Below are positions 1 through 6,087 of a stretch of DNA of 7,800 bases, piece by piece (positions within the stretch are counted from its first letter, which is position 1; each line of letters starts with the position of its first letter). The stretch is from NCBI GenBank assembly GCA_031267205.1, contig JAIRZN010000094.1, positions 1 through 7,800 on the forward strand. Direction: 5' to 3'. The position numbers were made by a program, and so were the translations under genes. A model generated the notes under the pieces. That model did no database searches and had not been told where the DNA came from. It saw only the letters and a list, made by a program, of their open reading frames with translations. The stretch is from Tannerellaceae bacterium (GTDB lineage Bacteria; Bacteroidota; Bacteroidia; Bacteroidales; Tannerellaceae).

Positions 1-2
1 CC

Positions 3-116
3 CTTGAGTTCAAACCCACGGACTACGGCAAGATAGTAAACATCGCCCTGCGCTGGGAAAACAACCGCGGCGCAAAAGGCCCCTGGAGCAAAGTCATAAG
101 GACGAACGTCCCGTAA
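3..116 (+). CDS. C-terminal end of a Bacteroidales protein with an RWxNxRGxKGPWS-type tail (partial, runs off left edge)
   Basis: The plus-strand frame beginning at base 3 is open to a TAA at 114-116 and gives the last 37 residues of a protein that starts outside the window. The visible tail contains ALRWENNRGAKGPWSKVI and ends in NVP. Tails of the form RWxNxRGxKGPWS are recalled from the ends of uncharacterised Bacteroidetes proteins, some with fibronectin-type-III-like folds; this is recollection, not a search result. The other two forward frames hit stops within the first 40 bases, and a strong terminator follows 28 nt after the stop, which supports a genuine gene end. The function is unknown. 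The gene converges on the minus-strand operon. Confidence 0.7.
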   Translation, partial: LEFKPTDYGKIVNIALRWENNRGAKGPWSKVIRTNVP

Positions 117-143
117 AAGCGGAGCGTTGTGTTTTCTAATTGT

Positions 144-172
144 AAGGGCGGGCATTAGTGTCCGCCCTTTTT
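144..172 (+). terminator. Rho-independent terminator of the left-edge gene
   Basis: An 11-bp stem pairs 144-154 with 159-169. It has one G-T wobble and a four-base loop TTAG, and is followed by a T run at 168-172. It begins 28 nt after the TAA at 114-116. On the minus strand the hairpin is followed only by TTACAATTAG, so it would be a poor terminator for the operon arriving from the right, although the stem itself is symmetrical. Confidence 0.75.
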
Positions 173-176
173 GCGT

Positions 177-208
177 GCTGGCGCGGGCAGCGTAGAGCCC
201 GCGTCAGC
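177..208. repeat. Hairpin element 1
   Basis: A 12-bp stem pairs 177-188 with 197-208 (one G-T pair) around the 8-nt loop 189-196. The stem sequence GCTGGCGCGGGC is shared with the right end of hairpin 2' (298-323), so it belongs to the same repeat family. It begins four bases after the terminator T run and has no T tract of its own. Confidence 0.6.
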
Positions 209-235
209 GGGAAATGTAGGGGCGTCCCTCCCGCT

Positions 236-258
236 GGCGCGGGCTTGCAGCCCGTGCC
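236..258. repeat. Hairpin element 2
   Basis: A 10-bp stem pairs 236-245 with 249-258 around loop TGC, with one G-T wobble. Its flanked form 233-260 recurs as a near-exact reverse complement at 297-324, which is the main evidence for a mobile or interspersed repeat rather than a chance structure. Confidence 0.65.
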
Positions 259-297
259 CACCGCGTGAAAAAACACAAAGTGCGCAACCAAGCTATC

Positions 298-320
298 GGC
301 ACGGGCTACAAGCCCGCGCC
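298..320. repeat. Hairpin element 2' (inverted copy of element 2)
   Basis: The stem pairs 298-307 with 311-320 with one A-C mismatch, around loop ACA. Compared with the reverse complement of element 2, about 26 of 28 bases agree. The pair could fold separately as two small hairpins or jointly as one long stem. Confidence 0.65.
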
Positions 321-353
321 AGCGTGGGTTATTCGTATTCATGTCCCAAAACG

Positions 354-385
354 AAGAGGGCGCCACGAGGGACGTCCCTACATTT
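354..385. repeat. 32-nt interspersed repeat, left copy
   Basis: It matches 7470-7501 at 30 of 32 positions in the same orientation; the differences are at 359 and 375. It contains a perfect 12-nt palindrome AGGGACGTCCCT at 368-379. The last 19 nt recur inverted at 212-230 with one change. It lies just past the 3' end of the minus-strand operon (stop at 428-430). Confidence 0.75.
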
Positions 386-427
386 CCCGCCGGCGCGGAG
401 GGGCGTCTGGGGCTTTCCGTAGGGGAT

Positions 428-1558
428 TCAGTCGGAATCGGAAAGGAGGGCGAGGAGGCGGGCGGCTTGGAAGGAGGATGTGTAGGCGGGGATGAGGACG
501 GAGCGGCGGCGGCTTATTTCTTCCTCCGTGAAGGGTGCGCCGAGCAGTTCGTGGCAGGCGGCGACCATTTCGTCCGCGCCGTTGGCGATGCGGCAAAGGG
601 CGTCGAGTCCGCTGCCTGCGAGCATAAGGTTATCGGCTACGACGTGGCGGCCGGAGAAGAGGCTCTTGAGCAGCTTCAGCTTAAGGCCCGTGGCCTGGAA
701 AGTCGCAAGCATGTTCACCTGCGCCTCGCTCACGAGCGTGTTAATTTCTTCTTCCGAAGGATTGGCTACGACCGAGATATGCGGGTAACGGGCGGCGGCG
801 CGGAGTATGCGCTGCGAGGGATTCATCCCGGCTACGATGCAGGGCGCCGCTAAGCGCGGGAACACTTCCCTGAGGAGGAAAAGCGCCGCCCGCTCGTTTT
901 CGGGCACGGAAAGTTTGGCGTGGTAAAGGACGAAGTCCGAACGTCCGGCCACCGACGTTATGCGCTCCCCGGCGTGGAAGGCGGGCATGAAAACGGTGCG
1001 TTTCGAGGGGAAACGGCGGCCGAAATATTCCGTATCCGACAGCGAGATGCCCAGTATGATGTCCGCCGAGTTTATCACCCTTTCGTAATGCTTGAAGCGC
1101 AAGGCCTCGAGGTAGTGAAAGGCTTTGGCGAGCGGCTCGCGGCAGGAGCGGGCGAGGTGACGGTAATAATCGTGCTCTATATTTCCGGCGCGGAAAATCT
1201 TCAGGCGGGTCGCTATCCGCGGGTCGGCGAGGTGGTAACACGAATGCAATCCTTCGAAGAGGATCGGGCTGTTGTCCGCGAGCAGGTTGTGCGCAAGCCC
1301 GTCGCCCTTCCTGCCGGCGACGTTATAAGGCAGCGCAGACAAGTTAGTCGCCCATCCGGTGCGGCGCTCGTAGTAATACACCTTCTCGCACAACTCCTCC
1401 AGTTCTTCCGCCCGCTGCCGTTCGCCGGCGAAGCAGTGCAGGACTATCCCCACGCCGAGGCTGTGCAGAGCCTGCAGTTTGTAATAAATATCAATAACTC
1501 CCCCGTAATCGGGAGGATAAGGGACATTAAGCGCGATGATGTGCAGGCGTCTATTCAT
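428..1558 (-). CDS. GT-B fold glycosyltransferase (GT4/GT1-like), last gene of the operon
   Basis: This 376-residue protein is probably a cytoplasmic sugar-nucleotide-dependent glycosyltransferase that builds a surface glycan. The N-terminal strand LHIIALNVPYPPDYGG (5-20) is the opening Rossmann strand and glycine-rich loop typical of GT-B enzymes. The C-terminal half carries LSVPENERA (216-224), IVAGMNP (241-247) and the donor-site stretch TGLKLKLLKSLFSGRHVV (290-307), followed by a variable tail. No signal peptide or membrane helix is seen. The ATG at 1556-1558 lies inside the end of the preceding gene (8-nt overlap, TAG stop at 1551-1553) and no Shine-Dalgarno is visible, so translational coupling is likely. 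The classical GT4 E-x7-E motif is not intact: the region has GLKLKLLKS instead, so sugar specificity, and even activity, cannot be read from sequence. Confidence 0.85.
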   Translation of the reverse strand: MNRRLHIIALNVPYPPDYGGVIDIYYKLQALHSLGVGIVLHCFAGERQRAEELEELCEKVYYYERRTGWATNLSALPYNVAGRKGDGLAHNLLADNSPILFEGLHSCYHLADPRIATRLKIFRAGNIEHDYYRHLARSCREPLAKAFHYLEALRFKHYERVINSADIILGISLSDTEYFGRRFPSKRTVFMPAFHAGERITSVAGRSDFVLYHAKLSVPENERAALFLLREVFPRLAAPCIVAGMNPSQRILRAAARYPHISVVANPSEEEINTLVSEAQVNMLATFQATGLKLKLLKSLFSGRHVVADNLMLAGSGLDALCRIANGADEMVAACHELLGAPFTEEEISRRRSVLIPAYTSSFQAARLLALLSDSD

Positions 1559-2795
1559 TGGCGAGGCTGTTTAGCAGGCGCATGAACTCTGCGGCCTGTT
1601 CGCGGCGGGAGAAAGCTTCGGTAATTTCGCGCCGCGGCTCTACGGAGGTGTATCCCAGACGCTTCCACCGGTCGAAATAGTACCGTATAAAGCCGCACAC
1701 ATCCTCCACGCTACGCGCCGCGACGCCGGAATGCGAGCTTAGGATAAGTTCTTCCAGGAAACTTTCGTCGCTGCGCACCAGAAGCAAAGGTTTCTCTACG
1801 GCGAAGGCCTCAAAGAGTTTCGTACTCATGATACCCTTCGGGCCATTAGCGTCCGCCTTGTTTGCAAGCTGGAGAAGGGCCGAGCTGCGGCGCAGGAGGT
1901 CGGGCACCCTGTCGGCAGGCACGTAAGCGGAGTAATCCATGTAATCCCCGACGCCGTAACGCTCCGCCAGGATACGGAAGAAGCGTTCCGAGGCCGTGTC
2001 GGTGTACCATCCGACGCGGAATTGGAGGGGATTGATCACGCCCTGTCCCGACAGTATCCCGACGGCCTGGAACACCCATTCGGGATCGCGCACGCCCGGA
2101 CTTATAAGCCGCCCCGTGTAGGTGAGGCGAAACTGGGGTTCGGGCGAGGGGGAGGCCGGGTAGAAAAGCTCCGGGTCGTAGCCGTTGTAAATAAGCCGAA
2201 CGTGCGGATTGAAGAGCTTCATCCGTTCGACGTGCCACGGCGAGACGGTCGTTACGCAGTCCGCCTGCCTTAAAGCCCTGTTGCGCGAGCGCAGCAATTT
2301 ACGCCTGAAGGCCCATACGATCAGTTTGTCAAGCAGCGGGAAGAAGTGCGGCGGGTGAATTATGTACTCATGCGCGGGGAATTGTTCGATGATGTCGCGC
2401 GTATCGGCCACCCACGGCAGGGCGAAGCGCCGGGCAAGTTTCCGCGCAGCGGGAAGCGGGAAAGTGCGGAACGAGCTGCAAAGGATGGCCTTGAAGCCTC
2501 CCGCGCGCAGCAATTTCGCCCCTTCGCGCACCATCCGCCGGTCTTTGTAGCCGAAAAGGAAGTCCGCCAGCGCCAGCGCCGTCCACTCCATGCGCCGCGT
2601 GAGTCGGCCCTTAGAGGAGTAAAACCTGAGGTAGTGAACTTCGGCGTATCCGGCGAGGAAGGCGAAGGTAGAATCGTCGATATGTTCGGTCAACACCGTA
2701 ACCTCCCACCCTTCGCGCGCCATGTACTTGCAAAGGTAGCCCATGCGAGGCGCGAAGGCCGGCGGGAAGAGGTCGCATACGATGAGTATCTTCAC
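1551..2795 (-). CDS. GT-B fold glycosyltransferase (GT4-like), GTG start
   Basis: This 414-residue protein is probably a cytoplasmic glycosyltransferase of family 4 type. It opens with KILIVCDLFPPAFAPRMGYL (2-21), a first Rossmann strand plus acceptor loop recalled from Bacteroidales GT4 proteins. The linker has IYNGYD (202-207). The donor domain begins at LTYTGRL (224-230) and has the nucleotide-sugar-binding segment KGIMSTKLFEAFAVEKP (320-336), whose two Glu residues fit the GT4 E-x-x-x-x-E-type signature only loosely. The start is GTG at 2793-2795, nested with the upstream TGA as GTGA. The next Met (residue 18) would delete the first beta strand, so GTG is preferred. No Shine-Dalgarno is seen, which implies re-initiation by ribosomes finishing the deacetylase gene. 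Donor and acceptor are unknown. Confidence 0.88.
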   Translation of the reverse strand: MKILIVCDLFPPAFAPRMGYLCKYMAREGWEVTVLTEHIDDSTFAFLAGYAEVHYLRFYSSKGRLTRRMEWTALALADFLFGYKDRRMVREGAKLLRAGGFKAILCSSFRTFPLPAARKLARRFALPWVADTRDIIEQFPAHEYIIHPPHFFPLLDKLIVWAFRRKLLRSRNRALRQADCVTTVSPWHVERMKLFNPHVRLIYNGYDPELFYPASPSPEPQFRLTYTGRLISPGVRDPEWVFQAVGILSGQGVINPLQFRVGWYTDTASERFFRILAERYGVGDYMDYSAYVPADRVPDLLRRSSALLQLANKADANGPKGIMSTKLFEAFAVEKPLLLVRSDESFLEELILSSHSGVAARSVEDVCGFIRYYFDRWKRLGYTSVEPRREITEAFSRREQAAEFMRLLNSLANE

Positions 2796-4072
2796 CGTGA
2801 GGAGAGTTGAGCGGTTAAGAAGGAGTATAAGGCCCTGTGGTAGCTGTCCGGGTCATCTTCGCGAAGCGACGAGTTATGCCAGAGCAGGGAGAGTTCGCCA
2901 CCGGCCTTAGCCGTCTCCCTTATCAGTCCGAGGCAGTAATTCACAGCCTCGTTAAAGCCAAGGTCCATATATTTGGGATCGTCCAAGGTGCGGTCCATCA
3001 CCGTCAGCGGATGCAGGCGGAGCGACGTCAGGCGGCGTGTCAGGGGATTAATCCGGCGAACCGGCCGGCACGTGCCTAAGCGGAATCCCGCCACATCCGC
3101 GTAACCGAGTGTAAAGTCATCGCTTATGCCCGCCGCTTCGAGGCTGTCCATGTCTTCGGGTTCGCGCGAATTGAGGAAATGGTGGCGATTAAACACGACC
3201 GCAGTCCCGGCGTTACGTTCCAAGCGTTCCCTTTCCTTTACAATGAGCGAAGGGTTGACGCCCGCCTCGTAACTGGCGTGTAGACCGACGACGGCGCCGC
3301 GTTCGAGTATGCTTTCGATAAGGCGCCGTATATCGCGGTTCCGCAAGCTGTAATGCGGCTTGTCCTCCGCAGCCCGTCCGCCTGCCTTAAAGAAAAACAC
3401 CGTGTACACCTCCGCGCCGGCAACCGCTACCCGTCCGTCCAGCCCGAATATATAAGGGAAAGTAAAGAAAGGATCCCCCTCCGCAGGCCCGAACCTTCCC
3501 CGCAGGGAGGGCGCAATACCTCTGCCGTCGAGCAGGGAACGTATAAAGCCTTTAAAGGAACGGTAGAGGAAGGGCGCGTCCACATCATGAGTAAGGAACA
3601 CACTCCGTATACCCTCCGCCGTCGGTGGCAGGAGCAGGCGACGGCGGAGGAGCGCCCTGTATTCGTCCACTAAGGGCCGGTGCAGGAAGCCTCCCCTGTA
3701 CGGCAGCGATTCCTTGCCCGGGAAACGGCCGTGGACGTCGCGCACTTCACGGCGCACCATTTCCTCGTATCGCGTAAGCAGGAAGTAAGCGCTCGCTATC
3801 AGGTCGGCATAGATAACCGTGACGCCGTCCGCCTGTTCTTCCCTCGCCTCGCCGAATAAGAAGGGCAAGCCGTCTATTTCGCCGAGAGGCAAGGAAGGCA
3901 AGGACGCGGCAGTCCCGTACACCCCTTCATCAAAGAACCCCGAAGGGACAATGACGAGCTTGTAACGGGAAAAGAGTTTCGGGTCATCCGTATAGCCGAC
4001 GGCGTGGGGGCCGTCCGCCGGGCCGTCCTCGCCGAGGAGGAAGCCGATAAGGTAAGAGATAACATCATTCAT
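2792..4072 (-). CDS. Polysaccharide deacetylase family protein with N-terminal DUF7033-like region
   Basis: This 426-residue protein is a likely carbohydrate esterase 4 (NodB-homology) relative. The N-terminal part (about 1-150) has SAYFLLTRYEE (94-104), then DVHGRF and HRPLVDEY, recalled from the DUF7033 region that precedes these deacetylases. The catalytic half starts with THDVD (161-165), equivalent to the CE4 motif supplying the base and a metal ligand. It continues with GLHASYE (263-269, one metal-binding His), NRHHFL (295-300), GYADVAGFRLGTCRP (323-337) and a closing LLWHN (396-400). No signal peptide is visible, so it may act on a lipid-linked or nucleotide-linked precursor in the cytoplasm; this is inference. 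The ATG at 4070-4072 overlaps the upstream stop as ATGA. By analogy its substrate is an N-acetylated sugar made by the adjacent glycosyltransferases, but nothing here proves that. Confidence 0.87.
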   Translation of the reverse strand: MNDVISYLIGFLLGEDGPADGPHAVGYTDDPKLFSRYKLVIVPSGFFDEGVYGTAASLPSLPLGEIDGLPFLFGEAREEQADGVTVIYADLIASAYFLLTRYEEMVRREVRDVHGRFPGKESLPYRGGFLHRPLVDEYRALLRRRLLLPPTAEGIRSVFLTHDVDAPFLYRSFKGFIRSLLDGRGIAPSLRGRFGPAEGDPFFTFPYIFGLDGRVAVAGAEVYTVFFFKAGGRAAEDKPHYSLRNRDIRRLIESILERGAVVGLHASYEAGVNPSLIVKERERLERNAGTAVVFNRHHFLNSREPEDMDSLEAAGISDDFTLGYADVAGFRLGTCRPVRRINPLTRRLTSLRLHPLTVMDRTLDDPKYMDLGFNEAVNYCLGLIRETAKAGGELSLLWHNSSLREDDPDSYHRALYSFLTAQLSSR

Positions 4073-5034
4073 TTTCCGAAGAGGGGATCGCCCGCAAATA
4101 ATTTAATCATCAATCTGTTCCACAAGCCGACCTTCCCCCTGCTCAGGGAGAAGTAAGGCGTCTGCACCGCGCCGAACTCACGAAAGAAACGCTCTACGCC
4201 GGGCATCATTGAGCCTTCAAAATCAAAGAGAGCGGTATACTCCGCGACATTGCGGACAGCCTGCCACATGACAAGGGCCTGCGCTCCCGAATCACGCAGG
4301 AGCGGGTCTGCGCCGCCTGCGATATAATAGGCCGAGCTATCCTGCCAGACGATAAACACTGCCGCATGCAGCCGCTTCCGGTCATCATACCCGCCCCAGA
4401 TGTCGCCCTGTCCGCGGGCGATGCAAGCGTCGATCAGGCGTTCCAGGACGCCGGCGTGCGGAGGCTTACGTTTTTGCCGCGCGAAAGTCAGCGCGTTGAC
4501 ACGGAGGAAGTCGTTCTTGGGGACGCCGCGCTTCACGGTGAGGCGGTACTTGTCCTGCGCCTTCTTGATATGCCTACGGGTATTCAGGCTCATATTGTTC
4601 CATAGGCCGTCGGCATCCTTTATATTATGCAGGAGGTAAGTATAGCGCGTAGTCTGGCGGAAGCCTTCCCAGTAGAATGGCAGCCAGTCTGTCACCGAGT
4701 AATTGAAGTTTTGCATGAAGGCGACGTACCGCTTCAGTTCCGGGATAAAGGACTTGCTTGTCTGCCGGCGTTGGGACAGGGAGGTAGAGTATTTCGCATC
4801 GCCTGCCTCAGGCCCGAACCAAGGCCCCATCGTCTGCGTATAGGGGGGCATGGATATGATCTTGGGGACGGGCAGGTAAATGGGCAGGGCGGCGCGGATA
4901 TTTCCTTTTTTCTCCTGTAACAGGACATTCCACTTCTCCGCCCCGCAGACCGTGTCTAACCACCAGTCCTGCGAGAAGACGGGGATAGACGGCTCCGTCC
5001 GGCAAAGGGTGCGGTATTTGTCCTTGTCGGTCAA
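4069..5034 (-). CDS. FemAB/BioF2-like GNAT acyltransferase (Acetyltransf_6 type), TTG start
   Basis: This 321-residue protein belongs to a Bacteroidales family of FemAB/CelD-like acyltransferases. The conserved N-terminus is SIPVFSQDWWLDTVCG (16-31), followed by PPYTQTMGPW (63-72) and TDWLPFYWEGFRQTTRYTYL (115-134). The second GNAT-like half has NMSLNTRRHIKKA (147-159) and the closing DFEGSMMPGVERFFREFGA (271-289), the usual signature near the acyl-donor site of this superfamily. It probably transfers an acyl or aminoacyl group to a surface sugar or peptidoglycan precursor; the acceptor is not determinable. The start is TTG at 5032-5034, sharing TTGA with the recA stop. A GAGG lies 10 nt upstream on the coding strand. 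The conserved family N-terminus begins only about 15 residues downstream and no ATG is available before it. Confidence 0.87.
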   Translation of the reverse strand: MTDKDKYRTLCRTEPSIPVFSQDWWLDTVCGAEKWNVLLQEKKGNIRAALPIYLPVPKIISMPPYTQTMGPWFGPEAGDAKYSTSLSQRRQTSKSFIPELKRYVAFMQNFNYSVTDWLPFYWEGFRQTTRYTYLLHNIKDADGLWNNMSLNTRRHIKKAQDKYRLTVKRGVPKNDFLRVNALTFARQKRKPPHAGVLERLIDACIARGQGDIWGGYDDRKRLHAAVFIVWQDSSAYYIAGGADPLLRDSGAQALVMWQAVRNVAEYTALFDFEGSMMPGVERFFREFGAVQTPYFSLSRGKVGLWNRLMIKLFAGDPLFGK

Positions 5035-6065
5035 GCTTGGAGGGCCTCAAAAATAAGTTTGGATAATTCTTCGGCGAGATCGGGGTGGGCGGCGATGAAT
5101 TGCTTGGTCGCTTCCCGTCCTTGTCCGAGTTTGCTGTTATTATAGCTGTACCACGAGCCGCTTTTCTTGATGATGTTGAGATTTGATCCCAGGTCTACGA
5201 TTTCTCCCAGGCGGGATATACCTTCGCCGAAAAGTATGTCGAACTCCGCTTTGCGGAAAGGGGGAGCTACTTTGTTCTTGACTATCTTCACCTTCACCTG
5301 GCTTCCTTTCACCTCGTCGCCGTCCTTGATTTGTCCCGTGCGGCGTATGTCGACGCGTATGGAGGCGTAAAACTTCAAAGCGTTTCCCCCTGTTGTCGTT
5401 TCGGGATTACCGAACGTAATGCCTATCTTATCGCGCAACTGGTTGATGAAGATACAGGTGGTATTCGTTTTGCTTATTGTTGCCGTCAGCTTGCGCAAGG
5501 CCTGCGACATGAGCCGCGCGTGGAGCCCCATCTTGCTGTCGCCCATTTCTCCTTCGATTTCCGCCTTGGGCGTGAGGGCGGCGACCGAGTCGATAACGAC
5601 AATATCTATGGCTGACGACCGGATCAGTTGTTCGGTAATCTCCAGAGCCTGCTCGCCGCTATCTGGTTGCGACATGTAAAGGCTGTTGACATCGACGCCG
5701 AGCTTTTCGGCATAAAAGCGGTCGAAGGCATGTTCGGCGTCTATGAAGGCGGCCACTCCGCCCATTTTCTGCACTTCGGCGATAGCGTGTATGGCCAGCG
5801 TGGTCTTGCCCGACGATTCGGGGCCGAATATTTCCACGACCCGTCCCCTTGGGTAGCCGCCTACGCCTAAGGCGAAGTCTAAGGATATTGAACCGCTGGG
5901 TATCACGGTTAACTCTACTATCGCTTCGTCGCCCATCTTCATGATAGAGCCTTTCCCATAGGCTTTCTCAATCTTGTCCACCGCTGCGTGCAAGGCCTTC
6001 AGCTTGTCGGTCTCTGCGGCCGGTTTCCCGGATTCATTCGCGTTGTTTTTTTCTGTTTTTGACAT
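5031..6065 (-). CDS. recA: Recombinase RecA
   Basis: This is full-length RecA, 344 residues, against 353 in E. coli. It forms ATP-dependent filaments on single-stranded DNA, drives homologous strand exchange, and stimulates LexA-type self-cleavage. Walker A GPESSGKTT is at 81-89, Walker B IVVIDS at 155-160, the catalytic Glu region at FIDAEHAFD (107-115), loop L1 around EIEGEMGDSKMGL (169-181) and the L2 region at FGNPETTTGGNALKFYAS (218-235). VKNKVAPPF (262-270) leads into the C-terminal domain. The protein stops at LIFEALQA and lacks the long acidic tail of E. coli RecA. The ATG at 6063-6065 is 22 nt from the previous stop, with a weak purine run (GAAGAAGA) before it. No LexA-like box or -7 promoter element was seen in that gap, so it is probably read from the upstream promoter. 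Confidence 0.98.
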   Translation of the reverse strand: MSKTEKNNANESGKPAAETDKLKALHAAVDKIEKAYGKGSIMKMGDEAIVELTVIPSGSISLDFALGVGGYPRGRVVEIFGPESSGKTTLAIHAIAEVQKMGGVAAFIDAEHAFDRFYAEKLGVDVNSLYMSQPDSGEQALEITEQLIRSSAIDIVVIDSVAALTPKAEIEGEMGDSKMGLHARLMSQALRKLTATISKTNTTCIFINQLRDKIGITFGNPETTTGGNALKFYASIRVDIRRTGQIKDGDEVKGSQVKVKIVKNKVAPPFRKAEFDILFGEGISRLGEIVDLGSNLNIIKKSGSWYSYNNSKLGQGREATKQFIAAHPDLAEELSKLIFEALQA

Positions 6066-6087
6066 AGGTTATCTTCTTCATTTGTTA

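Larger units (their letters stand above)
177..388. repeat. Composite, MITE-like inverted repeat cluster in the left intergenic region
   Basis: This holds most of the 311-nt gene-free stretch 117-427. In order there are: a 12-bp-stem hairpin (177-188 with 197-208); an inverted copy of a 19-nt tag (212-230); a second hairpin (236-258); a unique spacer rich in A; a near reverse-complement copy of the second hairpin (298-320); and a forward copy of the tag (367-385). Bases 207-259 and 298-388 are therefore imperfect inverted arms around a 38-nt centre, with about 44 extra bases in the right arm between hairpin and tag. No transposase is present. The open frames across it are fortuitous translations of G+C-rich repeats. 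Confidence 0.7.

Noticed and set aside
136..366. Small open frames on both strands in the left intergenic region (translations such as TGYKPAPA)
   Set aside because: They translate the interspersed repeats and hairpins and have no independent coding signal.
341..853. Plus-strand open frame of 170 codons crossing the repeat and the glycosyltransferase 3' end
   Set aside because: Its N-terminus is translated repeat and the rest is antisense to a real gene.
920..1585. Long plus-strand open frame of 221 codons antisense to the last glycosyltransferase
   Set aside because: It is a shadow of a G+C-rich coding gene. It has no recognisable domain, and the minus-strand frame has clear family motifs.
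1844..1865. A 22-nt stretch resembling the terminator region 153-174 (19/22 identical)
   Set aside because: It lies in frame within the glycosyltransferase, just before its donor-site segment, so chance similarity is more likely than an inserted repeat.
6066..6087. Possible separate recA promoter or LexA box
   Set aside because: The 22-nt gap has no TAnnTTTG and no clear inverted repeat, and none was seen in the last 130 nt of the upstream gene.
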